From contig PMGM01000100.1 in the NCBI GenBank assembly GCA_003158115.1, positions 5,448 through 12,312 of the forward strand: 6,865 nt of DNA. Direction: 5' to 3'. Position 1 is the first letter of the stretch, and every line of letters begins with the position of its first letter. Source of the stretch: Methanobacterium sp. (lineage in GTDB: Archaea > Methanobacteriota > Methanobacteria > Methanobacteriales > Methanobacteriaceae). Shown in pieces: positions 1 through 6,225 of this stretch. Both the position numbers and the translations under genes were made by a program. The notes below the pieces were generated by a model, which was given only the letters and a program-made list of their open reading frames with translations, had not been told where the DNA came from and did no database searches.

Positions 1-157
1 TACCTTCACCCATACCTGCTCCGAATCCCATACCCATTCTAGTAATAGGAATTAAAAGTTTATCATCGGTTTCTATTGTTTCTCCGACCACATTTTCTAT
101 GTTTAAAACTTTACGAATTTCTTCAACAGTTGTTTTAATTGGATCTCCTATATTCAA
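1..157 (-). CDS. GerW/YtfJ-family protein, 5' part only
   Basis: About 52 codons are visible; the 3' part lies beyond the left edge. The product starts (M)NIGDPIKTTVEEIRKVLNI and continues with a VVGETIETDDKLLIPITRMG segment and a Gly/Met-rich GFGAGMGEG stretch. This is the recognisable N-terminal pattern of the GerW (YtfJ) family, known in Bacillus from spore germination but also present in non-sporulating archaea, where its role is unknown. The start is a TTG at 157-155, chosen because a strong AGGGGGA ribosome binding site (170-164 on the minus strand) sits six bases upstream and no in-frame ATG is available. A TATA-like box lies further upstream at 217-225. Family assignment rests on this short piece but the motif match is good; the function in this organism cannot be stated. 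Confidence 0.75.
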   Translation of the reverse strand, partial: MNIGDPIKTTVEEIRKVLNIENVVGETIETDDKLLIPITRMGMGFGAGMGEG

Positions 158-216
158 TAAAATTCCCCCTAAAATTTTAATTAAATTTTCTTCCCTCTTT
201 ACTATGTAAGCTAACT

Positions 217-225
217 CATATAAAA
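217..225 (-). promoter_or_regulatory. Candidate archaeal TATA box for the GerW-family gene
   Basis: Read on the minus strand this is TTTTATATG, close to the archaeal box A consensus. It lies about 60 bases upstream of the TTG start, which predicts transcription start near 195 and a leader of roughly 40 bases carrying the AGGGGGA ribosome binding site. Inferred from sequence alone. Confidence 0.4.
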
Positions 226-417
226 TTTATTACTCTACGATTTTCAACGGACTTAAATCCTTTTTTGCCCAGTTTTTAAGAGTATTTTATATAATTTATG
301 ATTATTTTAATCTAAAACAGTATGTTAAAATGTAATTCAACATGATTTGTATAAATTTAAGACTTTCAAATGTTTTTCCCTTTTATCATTAATTTTTAAT
401 AGATATTAACCAATTGA

Positions 418-630
418 GAAGGATATACAAATCCAAAACTGCGAATATCGGGAAATTATAAAATATACAAACATCACTCGTATACTGACTATATCCAAGT
501 CCATGATGTCTTAAAGTTACCATTACCAAATATTGAAGTTCAGTTTATCCAAAACATGTTATCTTCTGGAATAGCTTTAGTATCAATGTCCGGAAGAGAA
601 ATCGGAAGAATGAAACATATCAAAATATAA
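418..630 (+). pseudogene. Possible gene remnant, 70-codon open frame without a start
   Basis: After an in-frame TGA at 415-417 the frame stays open for 70 codons to a TAA at 628-630, in a region where other frames close quickly. The conceptual product runs through KLPLPNIEVQFIQNMLSSGI and ends with a segment ALVSMSGREIGRMKHIKI. Amino-acid composition looks protein-like and local base composition is less AT-extreme than the flanks (roughly 540-620). There is no ATG near the beginning and no ribosome binding site; the first ATG in frame comes near the end. I do not recognise the family. It may be the 3' end of a decayed gene or a chance open frame. Confidence 0.25.
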
Positions 631-879
631 TTAAGAAAATAAAGATTTCATATATTATAAAATTACTCTATGAGTTATTCTAACCTTTTAGTATCTGTGA
701 AATTTTGAATAAATTTTTTTTACATTATATGTTAGATAATCTATTGGAATTTCCTCTTAACCAATAGTCAAGTATATCTTCATGTAATTGCATAGTAAAT
801 CTCATATCCTGAATCTACATTTGTTTAATAAGGTATAGGTCTAATGCAAGAGCAGAATTAGGTTTACTTATGCAAAACA

Positions 880-886
880 TTAAATA
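880..886 (+). promoter_or_regulatory. Candidate TATA box for the tRNA-Val/tRNA-Phe unit
   Basis: TTAAATA lies 33 bases upstream of the tRNA-Val 5' end. An archaeal start about 25 bases downstream would fall near 905-910, leaving a short 5' leader for RNase P to remove. A second AT-rich candidate (TTATAT, 896-901) is too close to the mature end to leave a leader. Confidence 0.35.
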
Positions 887-919
887 GGAATAGAGTTATA
901 TTCAAGATGGACTCATTTT

Positions 920-991
<72 letters not shown>

Positions 992-993
992 TT

Positions 994-1070
<77 letters not shown>

Positions 1071-1226
1071 ATTTTAAATTTTATGATTCAAAACAGAATT
1101 TTACAGTTTTTAAGAGGTTTTATATGCCCCTATTTTTTATTATATTTAAACCCAATTTCTGCTACTAACTATCAATAATAAATAGTTTTATCATGAGAAA
1201 ATCTATAAGAAATATGATTATTTTTT

Positions 1227-1235
1227 AGGAGGGAT
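1227..1235 (+). promoter_or_regulatory. Strong ribosome binding site of the small zinc-ribbon gene
   Basis: AGGAGGGAT ends six bases before the ATG at 1242. It is nearly fully complementary to the 16S 3' end of methanogens and fixes the start. TATA-like candidates lie further upstream at 1118-1126 (TTTTATATG) and 1138-1146; I cannot choose between them. Confidence 0.75.
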
Positions 1236-1241
1236 TTTTTT

Positions 1242-1439
1242 ATGGGAAAAATAAAATTATGCCCTAAGTGTGGTTCAAAAAGGATTAAAATACTTGTGCC
1301 CCAAACAGGAATATGGACCTGTATGAAATGTGGATATCAGGGCGGTGTTTTAATTGAAGATAGTAAGATGGAAAGACAAATAAATGATGCTAAGAAAATG
1401 GATAAACTTAGTAAAAAACTAATGAAGGGCAGATTGTAA
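1242..1439 (+). CDS. Small zinc-ribbon protein, 65 residues, unknown function
   Basis: A complete small protein with an excellent AGGAGG ribosome binding site. Two zinc knuckles are visible: CPKCGS at residues 7-12 (Cys7, Cys10) and CMKCGY at residues 27-32 (Cys27, Cys30), a classic four-cysteine zinc ribbon with about 16 residues between knuckles. The C-terminal half, from about residue 39, is strongly charged (many Lys, Asp, Glu) and probably helical, ending in a basic KKLMKGRL. No membrane segment or signal peptide. Zinc ribbons of this kind in archaea bind nucleic acid or act as assembly parts of transcription or RNA complexes, but nothing here names a partner. It lies downstream of the tRNA pair on the same strand, across a gap of 174 bases, and converges on the membrane zinc-ribbon gene. 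Expression looks real; the function is not known to me. Confidence 0.8.
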   Translation: MGKIKLCPKCGSKRIKILVPQTGIWTCMKCGYQGGVLIEDSKMERQINDAKKMDKLSKKLMKGRL

Positions 1440-1448
1440 GTTTATCCA

Positions 1449-1472
1449 TTTTTTTATTTTATTTTAAAAAAA
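1449..1472. terminator. Bidirectional T-tract terminator between convergent genes
   Basis: On the plus strand the zinc-ribbon gene is followed, ten bases after its stop, by T runs of 7, 4 and 4 bases separated by single A residues. On the minus strand the complement of the A run at 1466-1472 gives seven T residues about 15 bases after the stop of the opposing gene. Oligo-T tracts without a required hairpin are how archaeal RNA polymerase terminates, so this short region can serve both genes. Confidence 0.55.
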
Positions 1473-1486
1473 TATTATTCTCATAA

Positions 1487-2134
1487 TTATTTATTAAATC
1501 TTCTCTTTAAAAATGTTCCAAACACTCCTCCAAGCCCTGTTAAAGATCCAAAAATTGCTAAAGCCGCAATAGATAATATGGAACCTGAAGTAGCACCAAC
1601 AATCAATCCAAGGATTACTCCAACCAATCCACCGTTAATAATACCATTTTTTAATTTTACACTGCCCCCAATTAATGAAGCTATTAAACCAGACACAACG
1701 AGCAGAAACATGGCTAGAATTCCAAACTGTACTAAAAGGTTGTATGGGATGTCTGCAGCGTTTTGGGGAATGTTTGTACCAAAAATTGCTACAATACCAA
1801 ACATTATAGTGGTTAAGAGAAATCCAAACCCGATAGCAATCCCCACCCAACTTACACTCCTATTTAATGGGGAGTTAATATTTTTTAACTGTTGATTAGA
1901 CTCTAATCTCCTTCCACAACCGGAACATATCATTGAACCATCAGGATTTTTATTTCCACAGTTTGTGCATGTGATTTCAGAGCCTTTTAATGTTATATCC
2001 CTATTATTAATTCCATTTAATGTGTCGGTATATCTTAATTTACCCCCACAAGAACATTTTTCATAACTGAAAGAGTCTTTACCCTCCTTGAGTTCATAGT
2101 ATTTTCCACATTCTTCACACACAAGATATGACAT
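1487..2134 (-). CDS. Zinc-ribbon membrane protein, probably DUF5518-like
   Basis: 215 residues. The N-terminus carries two zinc ribbons: the first with YLVCEECGKYYELKEG (Cys6, Cys9) and CSCGG (Cys27, Cys29), the second with CTNCG (Cys56, Cys59) and CSGCG (Cys70, Cys73). The first ribbon is a type I associate with Methanobacteriales membrane proteins. A linker to about residue 95 leads into four hydrophobic segments, near 97-118, 134-157, 166-186 and 188-208. The last two are rich in Gly, with LVGVILGLIVG and GSLTGLGGVFG, resembling the small DUF5518 membrane domain. The end is basic (KRRFNK), suggesting a cytoplasmic tail. Start: ATG at 2134-2132, three bases after GGGTGAT, the usual spacing in this order; a longer frame would begin at 2197 but its extra 21 residues would overlap the promoter. 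The role is unknown; zinc-dependent sensing or assembly at the membrane is only a guess. Confidence 0.75.
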   Translation of the reverse strand: MSYLVCEECGKYYELKEGKDSFSYEKCSCGGKLRYTDTLNGINNRDITLKGSEITCTNCGNKNPDGSMICSGCGRRLESNQQLKNINSPLNRSVSWVGIAIGFGFLLTTIMFGIVAIFGTNIPQNAADIPYNLLVQFGILAMFLLVVSGLIASLIGGSVKLKNGIINGGLVGVILGLIVGATSGSILSIAALAIFGSLTGLGGVFGTFLKRRFNK

Positions 2135-2175
2135 TAAATCACCCATTTTTATTAATTTTAAACTCATAAATCGAG

Positions 2176-2187
2176 ATATATAATAAA
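2176..2187 (-). promoter_or_regulatory. TATA box of the zinc-ribbon membrane protein gene
   Basis: On the minus strand the sequence is TTTATTATATAT, preceded by an A-rich element that could be the TFB recognition site. Transcription would start near 2156, giving a leader of about 20 bases with the GGGTGAT ribosome binding site. This fits the start at 2134 and argues against the longer open frame that begins at 2197, upstream of the box. Confidence 0.5.
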
Positions 2188-2389
2188 TTTTTATCAAACA
2201 AATATCAGAAACAAAATCAAATTTCTTTTAGATTTAGACCATTTCTTCATTATATGTTAGTTGTCAATTAATAAAGTTAAGTACATTTCATGAAACTGTG
2301 TATAAACAATTAACTCAATAAAGAAGAGGAAATACTGATTATTATCATCAATTAAACATAATCCCAAAAAGTAAACTTTAAAACATAAG

Positions 2390-2396
2390 TATATAT
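2390..2396 (+). promoter_or_regulatory. Candidate TATA box of the cadC-cadA operon
   Basis: TATATAT is preceded by a purine-rich stretch (AAAACATAAG). Its centre lies about 26 bases before the ATG at 2419, so transcription would start at or next to that A and the cadC message would be nearly leaderless, which agrees with the absence of any ribosome binding site there. An alternative box is TTTAAAACATA at 2377-2387, which would give a start near 2405. Confidence 0.4.
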
Positions 2397-2423
2397 GTTC
2401 ATATGCACAGCCATACATATGAA
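2393..2423 (+). promoter_or_regulatory. Candidate CadC operator, nested inverted repeats over promoter and start
   Basis: Two overlapping symmetries are visible. ATATG-TT-CATAT (2393-2404) is a perfect 5-2-5 inverted repeat overlapping the TATA box. TTCATATG (2398-2405) and CATATGAA (2416-2423) form a perfect 8-base inverted repeat with a 10-base spacer, the second arm covering the ATG at 2419. AT-rich inverted repeats with TTCATAT/ATATGAA half sites are typical of operators of ArsR/SmtB repressors, which usually overlap their own promoters. Binding here would block TBP or the polymerase. Confidence 0.55.
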
Positions 2424-2772
2424 AGTTGATGATGTTTGTGAAATCGAATGTACCGATGAAAAAGCAGTAGCAGAAGTCAAATCTAAAATGCTTGATGAAA
2501 ATATTCTCATAATCATAGCAGAGAATTTTAAGATATTTGGCGATCCCACCAGACTCAAGATCTTGCAGGCATTATACCAGAGGGAACTTTGTGTTTGTGA
2601 TCTGACTGCTGCTTTAGATGCAAATCAATCCACAATATCCCATCAGTTAAGACTTTTACGCACCAAAAATCTTGTTAAATTTCGAAAGCAAGGAAAAATG
2701 GCCTATTATTCCCTTGCAGATGATCATGTAAAGAAAATAATAGAACTAGGAGTTGAACATGCACGGGAATAA
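2419..2772 (+). CDS. cadC: CadC-type ArsR/SmtB metal-responsive repressor
   Basis: 117-residue winged-helix repressor that represses the downstream exporter until a soft or borderline metal binds. The core includes [12 protein letters not shown] (41-52) and the recognition helix region with [11 protein letters not shown] (71-81), followed by the wing with [11 protein letters not shown]. The soft-metal site (alpha3N) cysteines are Cys7 and Cys11 (VCEIEC) and Cys58 and Cys60 (ELCVCD). The second site (alpha5) residues are Asp101, His103, His114 and Glu117. As I recall it, the S. aureus pI258 CadC has its ligands at these same numbers, which points to Cd/Pb/Zn sensing rather than arsenite. That register is why I start at 2419; an in-frame ATG at 2395 would add eight residues (MFICTAIH) but lies inside the promoter/operator. 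No ribosome binding site precedes either ATG. The 3' end overlaps the exporter gene by 14 bases. Confidence 0.9.
   Translation: MKVDDVCEIECTDEKAVAEVKSKMLDENILIIIAENFKIFGDPTRLKILQALYQRELCVCDLTAALDANQSTISHQLRLLRTKNLVKFRKQGKMAYYSLADDHVKKIIELGVEHARE
2748..2752 (+). promoter_or_regulatory. Ribosome binding site of cadA inside the cadC coding region
   Basis: AGGAG, six bases before the ATG at 2759. It decides the exporter start in favour of ATG 2759 over the in-frame TTG at 2753, which directly abuts the site. Because it lies within the last codons of cadC, translation of the two genes is probably coupled. Confidence 0.7.
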
Positions 2773-4720
2773 TAAAGACACCCCCAGACTTGATGACACA
2801 AAAGATACGTGTAAATATTGTTCAGCAAATATATATGAAGAAAATGTACCGGAAAATAGAGTTAAGGCTGTTTATATCGTAGGATTATCTGCAATAATCC
2901 TAGCCAATGCATTATATTTAAATTTCTTTACCAGTCAACAGATTTTAGCCGAGATTTTATTTGTTACAGTTGTTATTATCTCAGGATATGAAACTATACC
3001 CAATGGTTTTAGGGCTCTTTTTAAAGGAAAATTTAGTATAAGTCTATTAATAACCATTGCAGCTGTAGGTGCTTTTTTAATAGGTCAAGGAGCTGAAGGC
3101 GCATCTGTAATATTTTTATTTTTTATAGCTGAATTTTTAGAAGACTATGCAAGTGAAAGGGCAAAAAAATCCATTGGATCATTGATAAAACTTACTCCTC
3201 AAACAGCAACAGTTAAAAGAGATGGTCAAAAACTTAAATTGCATGCACATGCAGTTGATGTAGATGAAATAGTAGTTGTTATGCCGGGTGATAAAATTCC
3301 ATTAGATGGGATTATAATAAATGGAATATCATCAGTTAATCAATCTGCAATAACAGGAGAGAGTATTCCAGTTACAAAAAAAGAGGGAGATATTGTCTAT
3401 GCAGGTACAATTAATGAAGAAGGCTATTTTGAATTAAGAGTTACAAAAAGATCCGATGAAACAGTACTGTCGAAAATAATAGACCTTGTAAAAACATCAC
3501 AAAAGAACAAATCCAAAACCGAAGCATTCATCGACAAATTTTCCAATTATTACACCCCTACCGTGTTGCTAATAGCGGTTATTGTTGCAACTGTTCCCTC
3601 ATTTATTTTGGGTCTAAATTTTGACACATGGTTCTACAGAGCATTAGTATTGCTTGTTGTTTCCTGTCCATGTGCATTAGCCATATCCACCCCAGTATCC
3701 ATGGTATCTGGAATAACAGCCGGTACTAATAATGGAGTGTTGATAAAAGGTGGGGAATATGTTGAAGAAATGCAGAAGATTAAAACAATTGTATTTGACA
3801 AAACAGGAACCTTAACAGAGGGGAAATTAGAAGTAACAGATATTATCCCCCTCAATAATTATACAAAAGATGAAATATTGGAAATCGCAGGTTCATTAGA
3901 ATCTAAATCAAAACATCCACTCGCAGAGGCTGTTGTAAAATATAGTGAAAAGGAAGGTGTAACATTTTTATATGTTAACAATTTTGAATCAGTTACAGGA
4001 AAGGGTGTTAAAGGTCAGATCAATAAAGAAATGTTTTATGTTGGTAGAAAAAGTTTATTAACCATTAATAATGAATTTCCAGAGGATTTAATAGAAAAAT
4101 TAGAGATTACTGGCAAAACTGTATTAATAATCTCTAATCCGGAACATGTTATTGGTTTGATAGGATTGATGGATAAAATCAAACCATCATCACAAAGCAC
4201 CATAATGGGTCTTAAAGAAAGGAATATTAAAACCATAATGCTTACAGGTGATAATGAAGGCACAGCTAAGGCCGTATCTTCAAAAATAGGGATAGATAAT
4301 CATTATTCTGGTCTTTTACCCAAGGATAAAGTTGAAATTATTAATGACCTCATTTTAAATGATGAACATGTGGCAATGGTTGGTGATGGCATAAATGATG
4401 CTCCAGCACTTGCAAGATCCAACGTGGGTATTGCTATGGGTTCAGCAGGTTCAGATGTTGCAATTGAAACTGCTGATATTGCATTGATGCACGATGATAT
4501 CTCAAAAATAAGTTATATTATGGATCTAAGTAGAAAAACTATGTCCGTTGTTAAACAGAATGTTTCACTATCAATACTAGTTAAAAGTTCATTTGCATTC
4601 TTTGCTATTTTAGGATTTGTTTCACTATGGATGGCCGTAGCATTTGGAGATATGGGACTGACTCTCGTTGTAATAATAAATGCACTAAGAATTGGAAATA
4701 ATAAAATTAAACACATATGA
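2759..4720 (+). CDS. cadA: P1B-type Zn(II)/Cd(II)/Pb(II)-exporting ATPase
   Basis: 653-residue membrane pump that uses ATP to export divalent soft metals. The N-terminal cytoplasmic part is short and lacks the usual HMA metal-binding domain (no GMTCxxC); it has only a lone CKYC (Cys18, Cys21). Membrane helices lie near 35-54, 60-78, the [18 protein letters not shown] region (about 97-115) and the following [13 protein letters not shown], then two before and at the metal site. Visible motifs: TGES 199-202 (actuator), SCPCALAIS with Cys303-Pro304-Cys305 (transport site), DKTGTLTEG with phosphorylated Asp347, SKHPLAEA with His386-Pro387 (nucleotide domain), [10 protein letters not shown] at 542-551 (hinge). 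The last membrane helix has GDMG with Asp631 and the one before it has a Lys (LVKSSFAFF), the pattern of the Zn/Cd/Pb class (P1B-2), not the Cu class. It follows cadC in one operon with overlapping reading frames. Confidence 0.95.
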   Translation: MHGNNKDTPRLDDTKDTCKYCSANIYEENVPENRVKAVYIVGLSAIILANALYLNFFTSQQILAEILFVTVVIISGYETIPNGFRALFKGKFSISLLITIAAVGAFLIGQGAEGASVIFLFFIAEFLEDYASERAKKSIGSLIKLTPQTATVKRDGQKLKLHAHAVDVDEIVVVMPGDKIPLDGIIINGISSVNQSAITGESIPVTKKEGDIVYAGTINEEGYFELRVTKRSDETVLSKIIDLVKTSQKNKSKTEAFIDKFSNYYTPTVLLIAVIVATVPSFILGLNFDTWFYRALVLLVVSCPCALAISTPVSMVSGITAGTNNGVLIKGGEYVEEMQKIKTIVFDKTGTLTEGKLEVTDIIPLNNYTKDEILEIAGSLESKSKHPLAEAVVKYSEKEGVTFLYVNNFESVTGKGVKGQINKEMFYVGRKSLLTINNEFPEDLIEKLEITGKTVLIISNPEHVIGLIGLMDKIKPSSQSTIMGLKERNIKTIMLTGDNEGTAKAVSSKIGIDNHYSGLLPKDKVEIINDLILNDEHVAMVGDGINDAPALARSNVGIAMGSAGSDVAIETADIALMHDDISKISYIMDLSRKTMSVVKQNVSLSILVKSSFAFFAILGFVSLWMAVAFGDMGLTLVVIINALRIGNNKIKHI

Positions 4721-4727
4721 TAATATT

Positions 4728-4760
4728 AAAAAAAAATTTAGTAAATAATAGTTTAAAAAA
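4728..4760 (-). terminator. T-rich terminator downstream of the tRNA methylthiotransferase gene
   Basis: On the minus strand two T runs, of six (complement of 4755-4760) and nine (complement of 4728-4736), follow within about 16-50 bases of the stop at 4776. Oligo-T is the normal archaeal termination signal. No comparable T run lies just after the cadA stop on the plus strand, so the exporter transcript may run on into the opposing gene's 3' region. Confidence 0.45.
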
Positions 4761-4775
4761 GATTATTCTATTGAT

Positions 4776-6053
4776 TCATTGGTTAATTGAACCCATTAAA
4801 TATGTGGACTTTGCATCAGTAATAATAACATCTAAAAATGTTCCAATTTCTGCAGATTCAATTATTACTGTCTTATATGAATCTGTACGTCCAACATACC
4901 CTCCTTTACTTCCTTTACCAGTCACCAGAACATGTTGTTTGGTTCCAACTAATTCAAGATTTTTTTCAAGTGAGATCTCTGATTTTAAATTTGTAAGTTC
5001 CTTTGAACGCTTCTTCATTGTTTCATATCCAATTTCTTCAAGATTAGAAGAAGTAGTGCCTGGTCTGTGCATGTACTTGGAAATATGAAGTAAATCCGGC
5101 TTTATCTCATTAATTAAATTAATAGTATCAGAAAAGGCTTTATCATCTTCTGTTGGATATCCTACTATTATATCGGTTGATATGGAAATTTCTGGTATTT
5201 CCTCTTTAAACCTAGATATTATAGATTTAAATTCTTCTACAGTATGGCAACGATTCATTTCATTAAGAACTATGTTACTACCGCTTTGAATAGGAATATG
5301 TAAAAATTTATATAATTTATCCCTTTTAAATGCATTTATAATCCCTTCAACATCCCCTATCATACTTTTTGGATGCATCATACCCACTCTTATCCTAAAC
5401 TCCCCATCTATATCAGCTATTTTATTCATAAGAGAAGAAAGAGATTCTCCAGTATCTTTACCGTATGCTGCTGAGTCCTGGGCTGTTAATTGTATTTCAC
5501 GACATCCCTCAGCAACTGCTTGTTCTGCTTCTTTTTTGATCATAGTAGAAGGATAACTTTGAAGTGGTCCTCTTGCAAATCTGGTGCAGCAGTAAGTACA
5601 AGCACCATCACAGCCCTCACAAATCTGAATAATATGTATCAATGGATTTGAACGTATTTTAGGAAGACAAACCTTAGACTCATTGGAATATCCTGTTGAT
5701 CTGACTATTTCTCCCTCAAGTACAGATCTGACTATGGATGGTATGGATTGTATTCTATGTGGACCTATCCAACTTGCATCGGGTGCTGCTCTTTCAAGTT
5801 TAGTTGGATCTATTTCAACCATGCAACCTGTAATTATCAGTTTTATTTCTGGAAAATGTTTTTTCATTTTTTGGATATTATTAATGACTTTCTGCTCTGT
5901 TGGATGCTTGACGTAACATGTGTTCATTATGATTACATCAGCATCAGCAGGAGAATCTGTTAATGTCCAGTCATTATTTTTTAGTAGGCCTGCCATTATC
6001 TGTGAATCTGCCTGGTTGAATGTGCATCCAAAGGTATCGATGTATATCTTCAT
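4776..6053 (-). CDS. tRNA t6A37 methylthiotransferase, archaeal/eukaryotic (CDKAL1-like) type
   Basis: 425-residue radical-SAM enzyme of the MiaB/MtaB family that adds a methylthio group to threonylcarbamoyl-adenosine 37 of ANN-decoding tRNAs, giving ms2t6A. Domains in order: UPF0004 domain (about 1-115) with cluster cysteines Cys10 (DTFGCTFNQADS), Cys46 (NTCYV) and Cys77 (TGCMVE); radical-SAM domain (about 135-365) with CxxxCxxC at Cys148, Cys152, Cys155 in EGCDGACTYCCTRFARG; motifs LTAQDSAAYG, HIPIQSGSN (252-260) and DIIVGYPTE (294-302); then a TRAM RNA-binding domain (about 367-424). The TFGCTFNQADS opening and KYMHRPGT (326-333) are typical of the archaeal/eukaryotic branch rather than bacterial MiaB. 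Length is normal. Start ATG 6053-6051 has AGGA at 6065-6062. Two extra cysteines (145, 156) flank the SAM motif. It stands alone, with its own candidate promoter, and converges on cadA. Confidence 0.93.
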   Translation of the reverse strand: MKIYIDTFGCTFNQADSQIMAGLLKNNDWTLTDSPADADVIIMNTCYVKHPTEQKVINNIQKMKKHFPEIKLIITGCMVEIDPTKLERAAPDASWIGPHRIQSIPSIVRSVLEGEIVRSTGYSNESKVCLPKIRSNPLIHIIQICEGCDGACTYCCTRFARGPLQSYPSTMIKKEAEQAVAEGCREIQLTAQDSAAYGKDTGESLSSLMNKIADIDGEFRIRVGMMHPKSMIGDVEGIINAFKRDKLYKFLHIPIQSGSNIVLNEMNRCHTVEEFKSIISRFKEEIPEISISTDIIVGYPTEDDKAFSDTINLINEIKPDLLHISKYMHRPGTTSSNLEEIGYETMKKRSKELTNLKSEISLEKNLELVGTKQHVLVTGKGSKGGYVGRTDSYKTVIIESAEIGTFLDVIITDAKSTYLMGSINQ

Positions 6054-6087
6054 GCTTATATTCCTAAAATATTTTTAAATATGAAAT

Positions 6088-6096
6088 AAATTTATA
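6088..6096 (-). promoter_or_regulatory. Candidate TATA box of the tRNA methylthiotransferase gene
   Basis: Minus strand TATAAATTT after a run of A residues. Transcription would start near 6067, just before the AGGA ribosome binding site and about 14 bases before the ATG. A second similar box (complement of 6106-6114, TTATAAATT) would give a leader of about 30 bases. Either supports separate transcription from the isoaspartate methyltransferase gene upstream. Confidence 0.4.
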
Positions 6097-6225
6097 TTTT
6101 TTTTTAATTTATAACTACTCTATAATTATGTATAGAATTAAATTATCCTGAAATAATTCCTAGAGTTTAAAGTATAGAAAATTAGGAGATTATATTTTTT
6201 TTAGTAGAATTAAGGATTCTATATA

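Larger units (their letters stand above)
158..919. other. Long AT-rich intergenic stretch between the GerW-family gene and the tRNA pair
   Basis: About 760 bases without a convincing intact gene. It holds the putative promoter of the leftward GerW-family gene (near 217-225), an open frame without a good start at 418-630, a 26-codon minus-strand ATG frame at 725-805 (begins MRFTMQLHEDILDYWLRGNS) with no visible ribosome binding site, and a candidate tRNA promoter near 880-886. The rest is low-complexity AT-rich sequence. I see no terminal inverted repeats, target-site duplications or CRISPR-like repeats that would mark a mobile element. Confidence 0.6.

Noticed and set aside
1578..1895. Plus-strand 105-codon open frame
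   Set aside because: It is antisense to the membrane half of the gene at 1487-2134, whose zinc ribbons, helices, ribosome binding site and promoter are all coherent. The plus frame has a Pro/Ile/Asn-rich composition typical of a shadow frame.
2135..2197. Longer N-terminus for the zinc-ribbon membrane protein
   Set aside because: The extra 21 residues cross the TATA box at 2176-2187, while GGGTGAT sits at the right place for the ATG at 2134.
2395..2418. Upstream in-frame ATG as the start of cadC
   Set aside because: It adds eight residues with no family match, lies in the TATA/operator region and shifts all metal ligands out of the CadC register. There is no ribosome binding site to support it.
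4717..5088. Plus-strand 123-codon open frame after cadA
   Set aside because: It is antisense to the TRAM and C-terminal region of the tRNA methylthiotransferase, has no ribosome binding site and has no recognisable domain.
6206..6220. Hairpin AGAATTAAGGATTCT after pcm as an intrinsic terminator
   Set aside because: The stem is only five pairs and on the minus strand it is followed by A-rich, not T-rich, sequence, so it does not look like a terminator for pcm.
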